Source: an uncultured Clostridia bacterium
GTDB lineage: Bacteria; Bacillota; Clostridia; TANB77; CAG-508
Assembly (NCBI GenBank): GCA_934182605.1
Contig: CAKPRQ010000009.1
Span: 13,455 to 77,454 of the forward strand
Reading direction: 5' to 3'
DNA: 64,000 bases
The translations under genes and the position numbers were made by a program. The notes beneath the pieces are model-generated. The model was not told the origin of the DNA, did no database searches, and was given only the letters and a program-made list of their open reading frames with translations. Below, one piece after another: positions 9,801 through 18,808 of this stretch. Position 1 is the stretch's first letter; every line of letters starts with the position of its first letter.

Positions 9801-12132
9801 TTGCAATCCATTTTGTCATTGTATCCCACATTGTTCCTGTTAATAATCCACTCTTTACTTTTGGCATCCTATACATACTTTCCGCATAACCTTTAGCTTG
9901 CTCATATGTAACTGCATTTACTACTCTTAATCCTTCTTGTGATGCTAACGTATTGTTATTATTTCCAGCTTCATATCTTGATACATAAAATCCTTCATAT
10001 TTTTCTATTTGCGCTCTCTCTTGTTCGTTTAATCCAGCTAATGATAACGGTAATTCATCTCCTGCTATTTGACTCATTAATTTTTCCCATTCTTCATTAT
10101 CTCCATAATCCCATACCATTGTTCCTTTTTCATATTTTACAGATTCTCCGTCTACTGGTACCCACACAAATTGATTACCATTTATATCTTCTATTACTAA
10201 TCCTTTATTCCAGTCTTTTGGCATTACACCTTCCCAACTTGCATCTTCTGTATTTATTGCTTTAAATCCCACTGGAATTACTGGATTAAAATATCTAAAT
10301 GCTCCATCGTTTATCGTTACATTTTCAGGTCCTGGATTTATTACCCCTATTCCAAGGCCTTTTTTTTCTATTTTTCCTACACTTATTCCTTCTGATACTG
10401 TTACATTACCAGCTTTATCTTTAGCTGTTACATATATATAATATCCATAATTTTCTAAGTCTAACCCCATAAAGTTATATTCGCTTTCTTTAACTTCTAT
10501 TTTAGTAATTTCTTCTCCTCTATCATTTAATATATAATATATATAACTATTTATTCCACTCTTACAACTTGTATCTGTTGCTTCTCTATCATCTACTGTT
10601 ACTTTTATTTTTACATTATTATTTGTTTTTTCTACTATTTTCGGTGTAAAGCTATTTGGTGATAATTTATCTATGTTTGTTATTGTTGCTTCTGCATACT
10701 CTCCTATTCCTTCTTGTCCTCCATCATCAGCTACCCTTGCATATATTACGCAATTTCCTTTTGCTAAATATTTATTTCCATTTTGCCAAACTCCTTCTGT
10801 TCCATTTATTTGATATTGAATTTTAAAATTTGTATTTTCTATTTCATCACATTTCATTGTTACTGCTACATCTTCATTTGTTATGCCAATTTCACTAAAA
10901 TCAAATTCTATGCTTGAATTTAATATTTCTATATTATTTGTTTTTACAATTGTTCCATTGTTAGTTGCTTCTGTTATATTTCCAGCGTAATCTATTGCTC
11001 TTACATATATTCTATATTCCGTATTTTTAGTTAAGCTTGTAAATTCGTTACTACTTTGCCATTCTGAATCATCTATTCTATACTCATAACTTTTAACTCC
11101 AGAAAGGGTATTTTGTATTATATTTCCTTGATAATCTTTCAACATATCTATTGTTTCAGCAACTACTTTTATACTATTAGTTGTTGCTTCAGCTGTAAAT
11201 TCAAATACTTCTGGAGCAATGTTATCTATATTATTTACTATGTATGTGCCTTCTTCTACAAGAACTTCTTCTGTATTAGTTATAACTTCTGCTAATCCTA
11301 ATTCTACTAATCTTTTCATATATTCTTCAACAGTTTCATCTTCTTGCTTTAATTGTTCATCTGTTAAATTTTCAGCATCATAAATATCTGTAAAATTATA
11401 ATATTCATAAATATATTCTTTTACTAGTTTTATTTGTATTTCTGCATTATCTTTTACAATAACTTCCCCATTACAATCTTCCCACGTAATACCATTATTT
11501 GAACTTACCTTTATTTTATCATAATTTATATTAGCTCCTTCTTTTACTTCAATTCTCAATGTTACTTGTTTGGTTACATCCGTCGTATTAGGTGTTACTA
11601 TTATATTACCTGTTGATATTTCTGCTTCACCTACATCCATTCCTACTAACAACATTTTTAATTGAGATATATCTAATGTTGTTATTTCTCCATTATAGTT
11701 AATATCAGCAGCTTGTAACCTTGCACCTTCTAATTTACCTATACCTACTCTATGATTTTTTAATTGCGACAAATCTGTTGGTGTTAATTTTCCATCTGGA
11801 TTTATATCTCCTCTTACTACTAATGTATAATTTGTAGTATTTCCTACTTTTAACTGCATTCCTGTTTTTATGTATTCAGAAGGAGCTACTTCTTTTCCAG
11901 CATCTAAAACTTTTAATTCTTCTTGATTACTTGTTGCTATATTATTTAAAAATTCTTCTGCTGTTGTTTCAGCTTTTATTCTCATTATATATTCTCCTGA
12001 AACACTATATTTTACAGAAAATATTTCCCCTTCTGCATATACTGTTACCGATAAAAGCATAATTATTACAGCTATTATCATAAAATAATATGATTTTTTT
12101 ATTTTTATCTTATTTAATAAAAAATTCATCAT
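6892..12132 (-). CDS. Giant secreted protein with dockerin, Ig-like/FN3 repeats, two SUMF1 domains and two C-terminal repeats
   Basis: This complete 1746-residue protein starts with a signal peptide (about 14-33). A dockerin follows near 105-170 (RGDINPDGK, ADINYNGE). Ig/FN3-like modules span about 175-590. FGE-sulfatase/SUMF1 domain 1 spans about 600-910 (GFYVSRYEAG, YDTAGNVWEYT, ARGGNYYW, GGFRIALF) and domain 2 about 925-1190 (GGFYVARYEA, YDMAGNAWEVT, YRGGVYL, GFRIVLY). FN3-like modules span about 1200-1385. Two related C-terminal units (about 1390-1560 and 1563-1746) each end with a GG-G-(S/T)-(D/N)PW tail. The third surface protein at 62349 carries the same kind of tail. Two adjacent ATGs (12132 and 12129) both fit the GGAGG site. 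Surface adhesion or ligand binding is inferred. Confidence 0.88.
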   Translation of the reverse strand: MMNFLLNKIKIKKSYYFMIIAVIIMLLSVTVYAEGEIFSVKYSVSGEYIMRIKAETTAEEFLNNIATSNQEELKVLDAGKEVAPSEYIKTGMQLKVGNTTNYTLVVRGDINPDGKLTPTDLSQLKNHRVGIGKLEGARLQAADINYNGEITTLDISQLKMLLVGMDVGEAEISTGNIIVTPNTTDVTKQVTLRIEVKEGANINYDKIKVSSNNGITWEDCNGEVIVKDNAEIQIKLVKEYIYEYYNFTDIYDAENLTDEQLKQEDETVEEYMKRLVELGLAEVITNTEEVLVEEGTYIVNNIDNIAPEVFEFTAEATTNSIKVVAETIDMLKDYQGNIIQNTLSGVKSYEYRIDDSEWQSSNEFTSLTKNTEYRIYVRAIDYAGNITEATNNGTIVKTNNIEILNSSIEFDFSEIGITNEDVAVTMKCDEIENTNFKIQYQINGTEGVWQNGNKYLAKGNCVIYARVADDGGQEGIGEYAEATITNIDKLSPNSFTPKIVEKTNNNVKIKVTVDDREATDTSCKSGINSYIYYILNDRGEEITKIEVKESEYNFMGLDLENYGYYIYVTAKDKAGNVTVSEGISVGKIEKKGLGIGVINPGPENVTINDGAFRYFNPVIPVGFKAINTEDASWEGVMPKDWNKGLVIEDINGNQFVWVPVDGESVKYEKGTMVWDYGDNEEWEKLMSQIAGDELPLSLAGLNEQERAQIEKYEGFYVSRYEAGNNNNTLASQEGLRVVNAVTYEQAKGYAESMYRMPKVKSGLLTGTMWDTMTKWIANEKGEQYVIDNIDSGNTYETAFTFSGMYAKGPNSVTDKRGAYITGINVNKLARTRALLTTGIVEEFKDKNIYDTAGNVWEYTSEYLINDENTKEYIARGGNYYWPYDRIVAAGTALREYISELEGEARNEGGFRIALFLVEGATEVGVFEDFNRTIDGNEATYQNPVIPAGFAAVNVGANWGNGSTIKPDWNNGLVIEDKYGNQFVWVPVDGTEVKYEKWAKVGISYEEATGDDLPEILSTWGEEEKTQVEKYGGFYVARYEASVSETGKVLTQADMDPALNLSYTRTKAIAEDMEIKDKNKKYVTTGMVTGTQWDAVMKWMANEIGRSYVLQDSTSWGTYGDSIKKTGATSMKNIYDMAGNAWEVTAEKQGEEKRVYRGGVYLDTSIPVAYRGAKDLYYKDAATGFRIVLYITGDVSSKPSIVPIQDDTPLNGTRGTPPIPAASESVTIVPATTDWTNKDIEIEIKNTNPYYITQYQINGTTEKWSRDKKFTVTQNCTIYARLANTKGQGGSTIKYVIGNIDKVAPAAFTPIATNIGPFSITVKANATDTLSGIGNCEYYLNGKLVYSGPEAVYKIKNLKEKTKYEIYVIATDKAGNSRKSSTITVTTLDKFIQKVADLGTYVEYDSSGNTHWKVLSKTSNNVTLVSTEPIATLGLHGEDGTWNGATYMKRVADLYLNDKYATSARSINTGDINTLSSIGALQSSTTTWFPETFSNGYKNRTKGHYILYSNGSRGEHGLYHYNNSYTCNAVEYGVRIIVTLKDNLEIAGGDGTKDNPWILDENMEKTPKIGDYIQYSANGYDKWRVLANNGSYLQIVSDGNVKDLTLSGTSGVANGPSQVNSIANGYVNSSYAASSRSVDLPDLAILRKNNMSASDGAYWIPRTYYHGYKGRTHGLYAVDTTGSVTARWETQPGSGDTQNYIGKLYHYSDSYAKYTRTYGVRVVVTLRQGVQIVGGTGSASDPWQLGI

Positions 12133-12171
12133 ATGCTCCTCCTAAATCTCCAATTTTTATATACACTTAAT

Positions 12172-12191
12172 CATATTTAAACATTTTTTTA
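12172..12191 (-). promoter_or_regulatory. Second copy of the shared 20-nt upstream motif
   Basis: CATATTTAAACATTTTTTTA is identical to 4427-4446 and sits at nearly the same distance from the start codon of the paralogous surface-protein gene. The remainder of the gap 12133-12427 is AT-rich and shows no gene or hairpin that I can support. Confidence 0.4.
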
Positions 12192-12427
12192 CAAATTATT
12201 CAATAGCAGAATTTTCCATCTTTTACAAATTTTGCATTTATACTTATACGGAAATTACTACCTTAACTCTTATTAATTAAAATATTATTTTTTTATTACA
12301 TTTCTAATTTATGTGTTTTCGCCATATTTTTAAGGCTTTTTTATAAATTTATTATTTTGAAGTTTTATTTCCTTACGGTAATATACAATTTAAGTATTTT
12401 TCATAATGAAATTCTACCATTTTTCTG

Positions 12428-12456
12428 TTTACTTATACATATTGGTATGCTATAAT
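12428..12456 (+). promoter_or_regulatory. Promoter for the U32 peptidase gene
   Basis: TTTACT (12428-12433), a 17-bp spacer and a perfect TATAAT (12451-12456) with an extended TGC just before it. The start codon follows 22 bp after, behind AAGGAG. Confidence 0.65.
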
Positions 12457-12477
12457 TAAAAGATAAGGAGAAATTTT

Positions 12478-14907
12478 ATGTTAAATAATGATATAGAAAT
12501 TTTATCACCAGTAGGTGATTTTGAATGTTTAAAAGCTGCTGTGCAAAATGGTGCAAATGCTGTATATTTAGGTGCACAAGAATTTAATGCGCGTTACTCC
12601 GCTTCTAATTTTAACATTGAAGAATTAGAAAAAGCTATAATATATGCCAAAACTAGAAATGTAAAAGTGCATTTAGTTTTAAATATTCTAATCAAAAATA
12701 ATGAATTTGAAAATGCTTTTAAACTTGCAAAAAAAGCTTATGAACTAGGAGTAGATGCAATTATTGTTCAAGACTTAGGTCTTGCTCTAACTCTAATAAA
12801 ATCTTTTCCTGATTTACCTATACATGGTAGTACTCAAATGACAGTTCATAATTTAGAAGGTGTTAAAACTTTAGAAAAATTAGGATTTAAAAGAGCCGTA
12901 CTTTCAAGAGAATTAAGTTTTGAAGAGATAGATTACATTTGTAAAAATTCTAATATAGAAATAGAAACTTTTATACATGGAGCCTTATGTGTGTCATATT
13001 CTGGTCAATGTCTACTATCTAGCATTATTGGTGGACGTTCTGGAAATAGAGGTAAATGTGCAGGTACTTGTAGATTACCTTATGAACTAATAGATGAAAA
13101 TGAAATGATTATGGATAAAGGCTACCTTTTAAGTACTAGAGATTTATGCGGATTAGGATATTTACCTAATTTAGTAAAATCTGGTGTAATTTGTTTTAAA
13201 ATAGAAGGACGCATGAAAACACCTGAGTATGTTGCCACTGTTACTAGAATATACAGAAAGTATTTAGATAAGATTTTAAACAATGAAAAATATATTATTG
13301 AGGATGCAGATATTAAAGAACTTCAATTAGTTTTTAATAGAGGTGGTTTTTCTAATGGATATTTTGATAAAGAACCTAATAGAAATCTAATTTTTAAAGA
13401 AAAACCTAATAATATGGGAATTTATTTAGGTAAAATACTTAAATATAATTCAAATAAAGGTCATATAACTTTAAAATTAGAAGATAATTTATCTATAGGA
13501 GATAAAATTGCTATTGATAATAACGGTATTTCTAATAATTATACAATTTCAGAAATGATGCTTAATAATGATAATATAAAAAATGGTACAAAAAATTCTA
13601 CTGTAACAATAGGTAGAATGAAAGGAAAAATTAATATAAATGATAAAATATATTTAGTAGAAAGCAAAAAACTTACAGAGTTATCCACAAATAGTTACCA
13701 AAATGTGGAAAAGAAACAATTATTAATTAATTGTGAGTTAATTATTAAAAAGAATGAGGCTATTAAAATTTCTGCTAAAATTATTTCTAATGATTTTAAT
13801 AATATACATTGTGAAATTATTACTGATATTATTCCAGAGGAGGCTAAAAATGCTCCTATTACTAAAGAAAAAATTATCGAACAATTTAATAAAACTAGAA
13901 ATACTATATTTAAATTTAACAATATAAACATTACATTAGAAAACAATATATTTTTAACAATTAGCTATATAAATGAATTAAGAAGATTACTTTTAAATAA
14001 TTTAGAAATAAAATTAGAAAAAAGTATCAAACGAGATGCTAAAGAAGTATTATTTTCTAATGAAATAAAAGAATTAATTAATAAACAAGATATTATTAAT
14101 AATAAGAAACCTACTATTTCTGTTTTATTAAATATTTTATATAAAAATTATAATTACTTAAATTTAAAAAATATAGATAAATTATACATACCTTTAAAAT
14201 ACTTTACAAACCCTACATTTAAAGAAACAATTAACGATTTAAGTAAAAATTTTAATTTATACATCTATATGCCAAATATTATGAAAAAAAATTATATTAA
14301 TTTATTGAATTTAAATATAAATAACATTATGAATACTTATAATATAAAGGGATTTGTTATTTCACATATATATCAACTTAATTGGTTTAAAAATTATGAC
14401 TTAGATATAATTGGAAATTATACTTTAAATCTTTTTAACAATATTAGTATTAATAATTTAGAAAACTTAGGAGTTAAAGAATTTACTCTTTCACCTGAAT
14501 TAGATAGAGAGACTTTAACTAGTTTATCTAATTCAAATAAAAATACAGAACTTATCGTATATGGTAAAATACCAGTAATGAATACTAATTATTGTGTTTT
14601 AGGTAAAAGTAATAAATGTTATAAAGAATGTTCTAAAAGTTGCCAGGATTCAAGTAAAAAATTTTATTTAAAAGATAGATTAAATTTTAAATTTAGAGTG
14701 ATTCCAGATAATATTGATACTGTATCCACCATCTATAACTCTAAAATAACTTCTATAATATGGAAAGATTTTAATGTAGAAAATCTACGAATTGATATTT
14801 TAGATGAAGATATAGATACTATTAATTTAATTGTTTCTAAGACTTTGAATAATGAACGTTTTGAGGGTAAAGATTATACGAATGCAAATTTGAATAAGGA
14901 GATTTAG
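12478..14907 (+). CDS. Peptidase U32 family protein (long form)
   Basis: The N-terminal half carries the U32 fold: SPVGDFECLKAAVQNGANAV at the start and the family signature ExFxHGALCxxxxGQCLLS near 164-182, followed by the Cys-rich GNRGKCAGTCRLPYEL. At 809 residues it is the long form with a C-terminal extension (DUF3656-like region) ending in a second Cys cluster near 702-722. Family members are annotated as collagenase-like peptidases. Characterised relatives such as RlhA act in rRNA or tRNA hydroxylation, so an RNA-modification role is at least as likely as proteolysis. It is monocistronic, with its own promoter and a terminator immediately behind. Confidence 0.88.
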   Translation: MLNNDIEILSPVGDFECLKAAVQNGANAVYLGAQEFNARYSASNFNIEELEKAIIYAKTRNVKVHLVLNILIKNNEFENAFKLAKKAYELGVDAIIVQDLGLALTLIKSFPDLPIHGSTQMTVHNLEGVKTLEKLGFKRAVLSRELSFEEIDYICKNSNIEIETFIHGALCVSYSGQCLLSSIIGGRSGNRGKCAGTCRLPYELIDENEMIMDKGYLLSTRDLCGLGYLPNLVKSGVICFKIEGRMKTPEYVATVTRIYRKYLDKILNNEKYIIEDADIKELQLVFNRGGFSNGYFDKEPNRNLIFKEKPNNMGIYLGKILKYNSNKGHITLKLEDNLSIGDKIAIDNNGISNNYTISEMMLNNDNIKNGTKNSTVTIGRMKGKININDKIYLVESKKLTELSTNSYQNVEKKQLLINCELIIKKNEAIKISAKIISNDFNNIHCEIITDIIPEEAKNAPITKEKIIEQFNKTRNTIFKFNNINITLENNIFLTISYINELRRLLLNNLEIKLEKSIKRDAKEVLFSNEIKELINKQDIINNKKPTISVLLNILYKNYNYLNLKNIDKLYIPLKYFTNPTFKETINDLSKNFNLYIYMPNIMKKNYINLLNLNINNIMNTYNIKGFVISHIYQLNWFKNYDLDIIGNYTLNLFNNISINNLENLGVKEFTLSPELDRETLTSLSNSNKNTELIVYGKIPVMNTNYCVLGKSNKCYKECSKSCQDSSKKFYLKDRLNFKFRVIPDNIDTVSTIYNSKITSIIWKDFNVENLRIDILDEDIDTINLIVSKTLNNERFEGKDYTNANLNKEI

Positions 14908-14914
14908 ATGTAAT

Positions 14915-14953
14915 AAAAATATGCTACAAATTCCAAAAATGTAGCATATTTTT
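14915..14953. terminator. Bidirectional terminator between convergent genes
   Basis: AAAAATATGCTACA (14915-14928) pairs perfectly with TGTAGCATATTTTT (14940-14953). The A and T runs make it work in both directions, for the U32 gene on the left and the metalloprotease gene on the right. Confidence 0.85.
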
Positions 14954-14965
14954 ATAGCAATATTT

Positions 14966-16864
14966 TTATCTCTCATCTACTTCCTTCTCACCAACTTTAT
15001 TTTCTTTAGAATTACTTTCTTTCTTTATTAAATCAATTTCAGATACCCTAACTGATTCTCTAAAGTCATTCTTCTTTTGTGTGCTATTTTCGGATACTGG
15101 GGAACTATCACTAATTTGCAGATTACTTTGCGAAGCATTCAATAATAGTGTTTTGTCTTTTTTGTTAAAAGAGAAAATATTACCTAATTTACTTTTAACA
15201 TTTTTAAACCAAGCAATTATTTTATTGTCTTTTCTTGTCTCGGTTTCTTGCACAGAAATATCTTTATCTTCTACATTTCTTCTATCTTGAATACCTAAAA
15301 CATATTCATATATTTCATTTTGAATATCTGTAATATCATTTTTTTCAATAATTCTTCTATCTTTAATATCTTGAATAAAATATTGAACTTTATAATACAT
15401 TTGTTGTGCTTCAGCTGTTGTAGCAGCTTCTCCTGGTTGCAAGCCCTTATCATTATAATACACTTGCTTATAATACTCATCCATAAACCATCTTAATTCT
15501 TCATAATTTTTCCCATCTTTTGCCATTAATTGTTTCAAATTATCAGTATCATTTACCATTGCGTCAAGTATAACATTTTCTCCATATAAATCAACTAATC
15601 TTTCTATAACTCTAACACTAGACAAATAAGCTATTCCAACCTCTGGTCTACCTGTCGATTCATAAAACTTTTGTGTAAAATATTCTGTTGCTCCCTCATT
15701 TAATCCTTGTCCGCCAATTTCTATTACTAAACCGCCCATTTTTGTGAAACCTATTTTTTGAGTACGTCCCATTTTATCTTTGGTTGTTGTTGCAGCATGC
15801 ACTAATTCATGTAAAATCGTCTTATATTTTGCATCTACATTTTGATTTGAATTTCTTCTTAAAGATACTTTTAACTCATCATCATGATATAATCCTGTCC
15901 ACCTATCGTCATCAAAATCTATATATTCAAAGTCTTTAAAATTTTTTAATAAATTACTATACATTTGCTCTCTTAATTCTGGCGAAATGTCTTTATTTAA
16001 GTCTAGTATTTTCTTAAATGCTTTTACTTGTCCAAGTGCTTTTTTACTCTGTGCTTTTTGATACGAAAGGATTTGCTTTTGGTCTCTTTCTATAAATAGT
16101 AAATCATTATTTAATTCAAGTCTAACGTCTTCTCTATAATCGCTAGGTAAATCAATTTTATTCATTTCATTTAAGTTTTCCATAAATCCATCTAAAAAAA
16201 CTCCACATTCATGAAACTCCTTAGAAAGTTCTTGCATATTAGAGGAATTTAATGTTAACATTCTTTCTTCCCCAAATATTTTAACTAAGCTTTCAAATAT
16301 TTGCGCATTTTGACTTCCTTGCATTTTGGGTTCTGTATAACCATTAGTATATTGCATACTTCTTCTAATATTTTTTAGCTCATTTCCTATATATTCTATA
16401 CGAGCTTTATCAAATCCATCACATTCAACAATATCTCCAAAATCGCCTTTATATTTTGTATGCACATCTTTCAGAGCTATCTTGGTAAATTGTTCCATTA
16501 ACTCATCAAATATTAATGCTTCTGAACTACTTCTACTAAAAAACATTTCGCCAGATTTTGGGTTATAAACTAAATCCTTCTCTATTTCTAAAGTTTTTAC
16601 TGAATTTACAGAGTCTAATATTCTATCTACCATACCGTCTGCATACTTATGCATACCTGGCACTAAATATAACGAATTCCTGTATTCATTTAAGGCTTTA
16701 ATTAATTTTAATTGTGAATAAAATTTATTGTAATTATTATCAGCTAAAACTCTAAGCTCTTGTGCATTAATTATGCTTGAAAATTCTTCTTCAAAAAAAG
16801 GAAAATTCATATATATTTCTTTTATTGTATAATCATTTAAAGATTTTTTATTCATTTCAAACAC
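14966..16864 (-). CDS. Uncharacterised HExxH (gluzincin-like) metalloprotease
   Basis: This 632-residue protein carries a zinc-protease motif LHELVHAATTT near residue 352, followed about 45 residues later by NEGATEYFTQ, whose first Glu fits the third zinc ligand of a gluzincin. The first 330 residues are charged and helical, with no recognisable domain. The C-terminal 120 residues are Lys/Ser-rich and low complexity. No signal peptide or membrane segment is visible, so it is either cytoplasmic or exported by a non-classical route. Neighbours give no functional hint. The family is not one I can name; protease activity is inferred from the motif alone. Confidence 0.7.
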   Translation of the reverse strand: MFEMNKKSLNDYTIKEIYMNFPFFEEEFSSIINAQELRVLADNNYNKFYSQLKLIKALNEYRNSLYLVPGMHKYADGMVDRILDSVNSVKTLEIEKDLVYNPKSGEMFFSRSSSEALIFDELMEQFTKIALKDVHTKYKGDFGDIVECDGFDKARIEYIGNELKNIRRSMQYTNGYTEPKMQGSQNAQIFESLVKIFGEERMLTLNSSNMQELSKEFHECGVFLDGFMENLNEMNKIDLPSDYREDVRLELNNDLLFIERDQKQILSYQKAQSKKALGQVKAFKKILDLNKDISPELREQMYSNLLKNFKDFEYIDFDDDRWTGLYHDDELKVSLRRNSNQNVDAKYKTILHELVHAATTTKDKMGRTQKIGFTKMGGLVIEIGGQGLNEGATEYFTQKFYESTGRPEVGIAYLSSVRVIERLVDLYGENVILDAMVNDTDNLKQLMAKDGKNYEELRWFMDEYYKQVYYNDKGLQPGEAATTAEAQQMYYKVQYFIQDIKDRRIIEKNDITDIQNEIYEYVLGIQDRRNVEDKDISVQETETRKDNKIIAWFKNVKSKLGNIFSFNKKDKTLLLNASQSNLQISDSSPVSENSTQKKNDFRESVRVSEIDLIKKESNSKENKVGEKEVDER

Positions 16865-16944
16865 ACTTATCCCACCTACTTGTTATTGTAAATACAATAT
16901 TTCTTTATATTGATTTTACTATAGTTGTATAAAAATAGCAAGGT

Positions 16945-17788
16945 TTAAACAAACTTTTGATACACTTCATTTTTATTCATATTTCTATCTTTAGCAATCT
17001 TTTTAATAATTTCTTTCTTTTCGAATCCCTGTTCTTCATAATACTTATAATGTTCTTCGAAAGTTAATTTAGATAAATCTTCTTTTTCCTTTTCTTTTTT
17101 AGTAATATTGCTACCTTCTACTAATATTACAAATTCTCCTCTAATTCTCTCTTCATTCTCTAATTCATTTATTAAATTTTCTAAAGTATTTCTATTAAAA
17201 GTTTCATGTATTTTTGTTATTTCTTTAGCTAAAACAATATTTCTATTTCCTAATATTTTTAACATACTACCTAAGGTTTTTATTAATTTATGAGGAGCTT
17301 CATAAAAAATTAAAGTATTTTTATTAAATTTTATATCCTCTAAAATTTCTTCTTTTTCTTTTACATTTACTGGTAAAAATCCTATAAATTGAAATTTTGT
17401 AGTGCTTAAACCTGAAGCAACTAATGCATTTACAAATGCACATGCTCCTGGTATTGGTATAATTTCTATATTTTCTTTTATAGCATCTTTTATTAAAACT
17501 TCTCCTGGATCTGAAATACCGTGGGGTTCCTGCATCACTTACTATTGCAATATTTTTTCCCTCTTTTACTTTTTTTATTAAACTTTCTGATTTCACATTT
17601 TCATTTTCTTTATAATAACTTATTAAAGGTTTAGAAATTTCAAAATAATTTAATAATTGCAACGTATGTCTCGTATCTTCTGCAGCTATTAAATCGACTT
17701 CTTTTAATACTTTTAAAGCTCTAAAAGTAATATCCTCTAAATTACCTATAGGTGTAGCCACTACATATATTTTTCCATAACCATCCAT
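16945..17788 (-). pseudogene. rsmI: RsmI 16S rRNA (cytidine-2'-O)-methyltransferase, split by a frameshift
   Basis: The 5' part (17788 down to about 17520) reads GKIYVVATPIGNLEDITFRA...IAIVSDAGTP and then leaves frame. The 3' part resumes at once with GISDPGEVLIKDA and runs to 16945 with the remaining SAM-binding fold. RsmI normally reads VSDAGTPGISDPG without interruption, so one extra base at 17521-17526, in the run GTGGGG, breaks an otherwise intact gene of normal length. Either this is a recent mutation or an assembly error. The intact enzyme methylates C1402 of 16S rRNA. The gene directly abuts the trmN6-like gene (stop and start adjoin at 17788/17789), so the two form an operon. Confidence 0.85.
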
Positions 17789-18553
17789 TTACTTTACCTC
17801 CAAACCATAAACTTCTCTTAACTCTTTTGTATAATCACCATTATTATCATAAACTATTAACGGTTTTGAAATTTTTAGAAAACTTTTTCCATTTTTAACT
17901 GCTTTTATTAAAAAAAGTACTGGTACACTTTTGGTATTTGATTGAACGTATTGCAATTCTTTAGGTTCTAAATTATATTTTCTCAAATTATATATAACAT
18001 CAACTAATCTTTCACACCTATGCACCATATAAATTTCACCTTTATCTTTTAATAAAAATTTTGCTTTTTTACAAATATCTTCAATATTACAATAAATTTC
18101 ATGTCTAGAAATTCTTTTTTCTTCATTCTCATTTTGTAATCCTGAATTATTTCTTTGATATGGCGGATTGCTTACGATAACATCTATTGAATTTGCCTCA
18201 ATATACTTATCCACTTCTTTTAAATCTATATTTAATATCTCTATTTTATCTTCTAAATTATTTAACTTTACACTTCTTTTTGCCATATCTGCTATCTTTT
18301 CTTGTATCTCTATAGAATAAATTTTATTCACATTTATTTTAGCAGTTAATAATATTGAAATTATGCCTGTTCCAGTTCCAAAATCTACAACTTTTAAATC
18401 CTTCTTATTACTTTTAACATAATTAGACAACAAAACTGCATCAATTCCAAATTTAAAAAATTGATTATTTTGTATAATTTTTAAACCATTACATTGTAAA
18501 TCATCTATAACTTCATTTTCATTTACATTTACGGATACCATATTTTTCCTCAC
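17789..18553 (-). CDS. tRNA1(Val) (adenine-N6)-methyltransferase-like protein (TrmN6/YabB family)
   Basis: A 254-residue class I methyltransferase with the SAM-binding motif VVDFGTGTGIISILL near 56-70 and the N6-adenine catalytic motif NPPY near 126. The start FQFKFGIDAVLLS-type region (here QFFKFGIDAVLLSNYV) is typical of the TrmN6/YfiC group, which modifies A37 of tRNA-Val in enterobacteria. In Firmicutes the homologue yabB sits next to rsmI (yraL-type), exactly as here. The substrate in this organism is inferred from the family. Confidence 0.85.
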   Translation of the reverse strand: MRKNMVSVNVNENEVIDDLQCNGLKIIQNNQFFKFGIDAVLLSNYVKSNKKDLKVVDFGTGTGIISILLTAKINVNKIYSIEIQEKIADMAKRSVKLNNLEDKIEILNIDLKEVDKYIEANSIDVIVSNPPYQRNNSGLQNENEEKRISRHEIYCNIEDICKKAKFLLKDKGEIYMVHRCERLVDVIYNLRKYNLEPKELQYVQSNTKSVPVLFLIKAVKNGKSFLKISKPLIVYDNNGDYTKELREVYGLEVK

Positions 18554-18637
18554 TTATTCACAAATTATTATAACGTTTATTTACTTATCCACATATTATA
18601 CACTAAAAGATATATTTTGTAAAATGGAGTGGTGGTA

Positions 18638-18778
18638 ATGAGTAAAAAAAAGCCTGGCAAATTTAAATGTATCCAGCAAAATTTCTGTAAATCTTTAGTG
18701 GATATTAATTGTTTTTTAACTAATCTCTGTAAAACAAATAAAGGTGTAAAAATGTATAAATTATTAAAGAAAAAATAA
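18638..18778 (+). CDS. Small Cys/Lys-rich protein, 46 residues, unknown
   Basis: An ATG at 18638 follows GGAGTGGTGGTA. The frame runs to a TAA at 18778 and a perfect terminator starts directly at the stop. The product is very basic (MSKKKPGK...KLLKKK) with four cysteines, two as CIQQNFC. It lies alone between divergent trmN6-like and convergent ATPase genes. Ribosome site plus terminator support a real gene. No function recognised. Confidence 0.5.
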   Translation: MSKKKPGKFKCIQQNFCKSLVDINCFLTNLCKTNKGVKMYKLLKKK

Positions 18779-18808
18779 AATGGTCAACATTTTTTTATTG
18801 ACCATTTT
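18777..18808. terminator. Bidirectional terminator
   Basis: AAAATGGTCAA (18777-18787) pairs with TTGACCATTTT (18798-18808) around a T-rich loop. It overlaps the stop codons of the 46-residue gene and of the ATPase on the other strand. Confidence 0.8.

Noticed and set aside
8943..10265. Leu/His/Tyr-rich open frames on the plus strand opposite the surface-protein genes
   Set aside because: They are antisense shadows of repetitive AT-rich coding sequence, without ribosome sites.
1..12132. Diversity-generating retroelement with SUMF1-type variable proteins
   Set aside because: SUMF1 domains can be DGR targets, but no reverse transcriptase gene or template repeat is present in the window.
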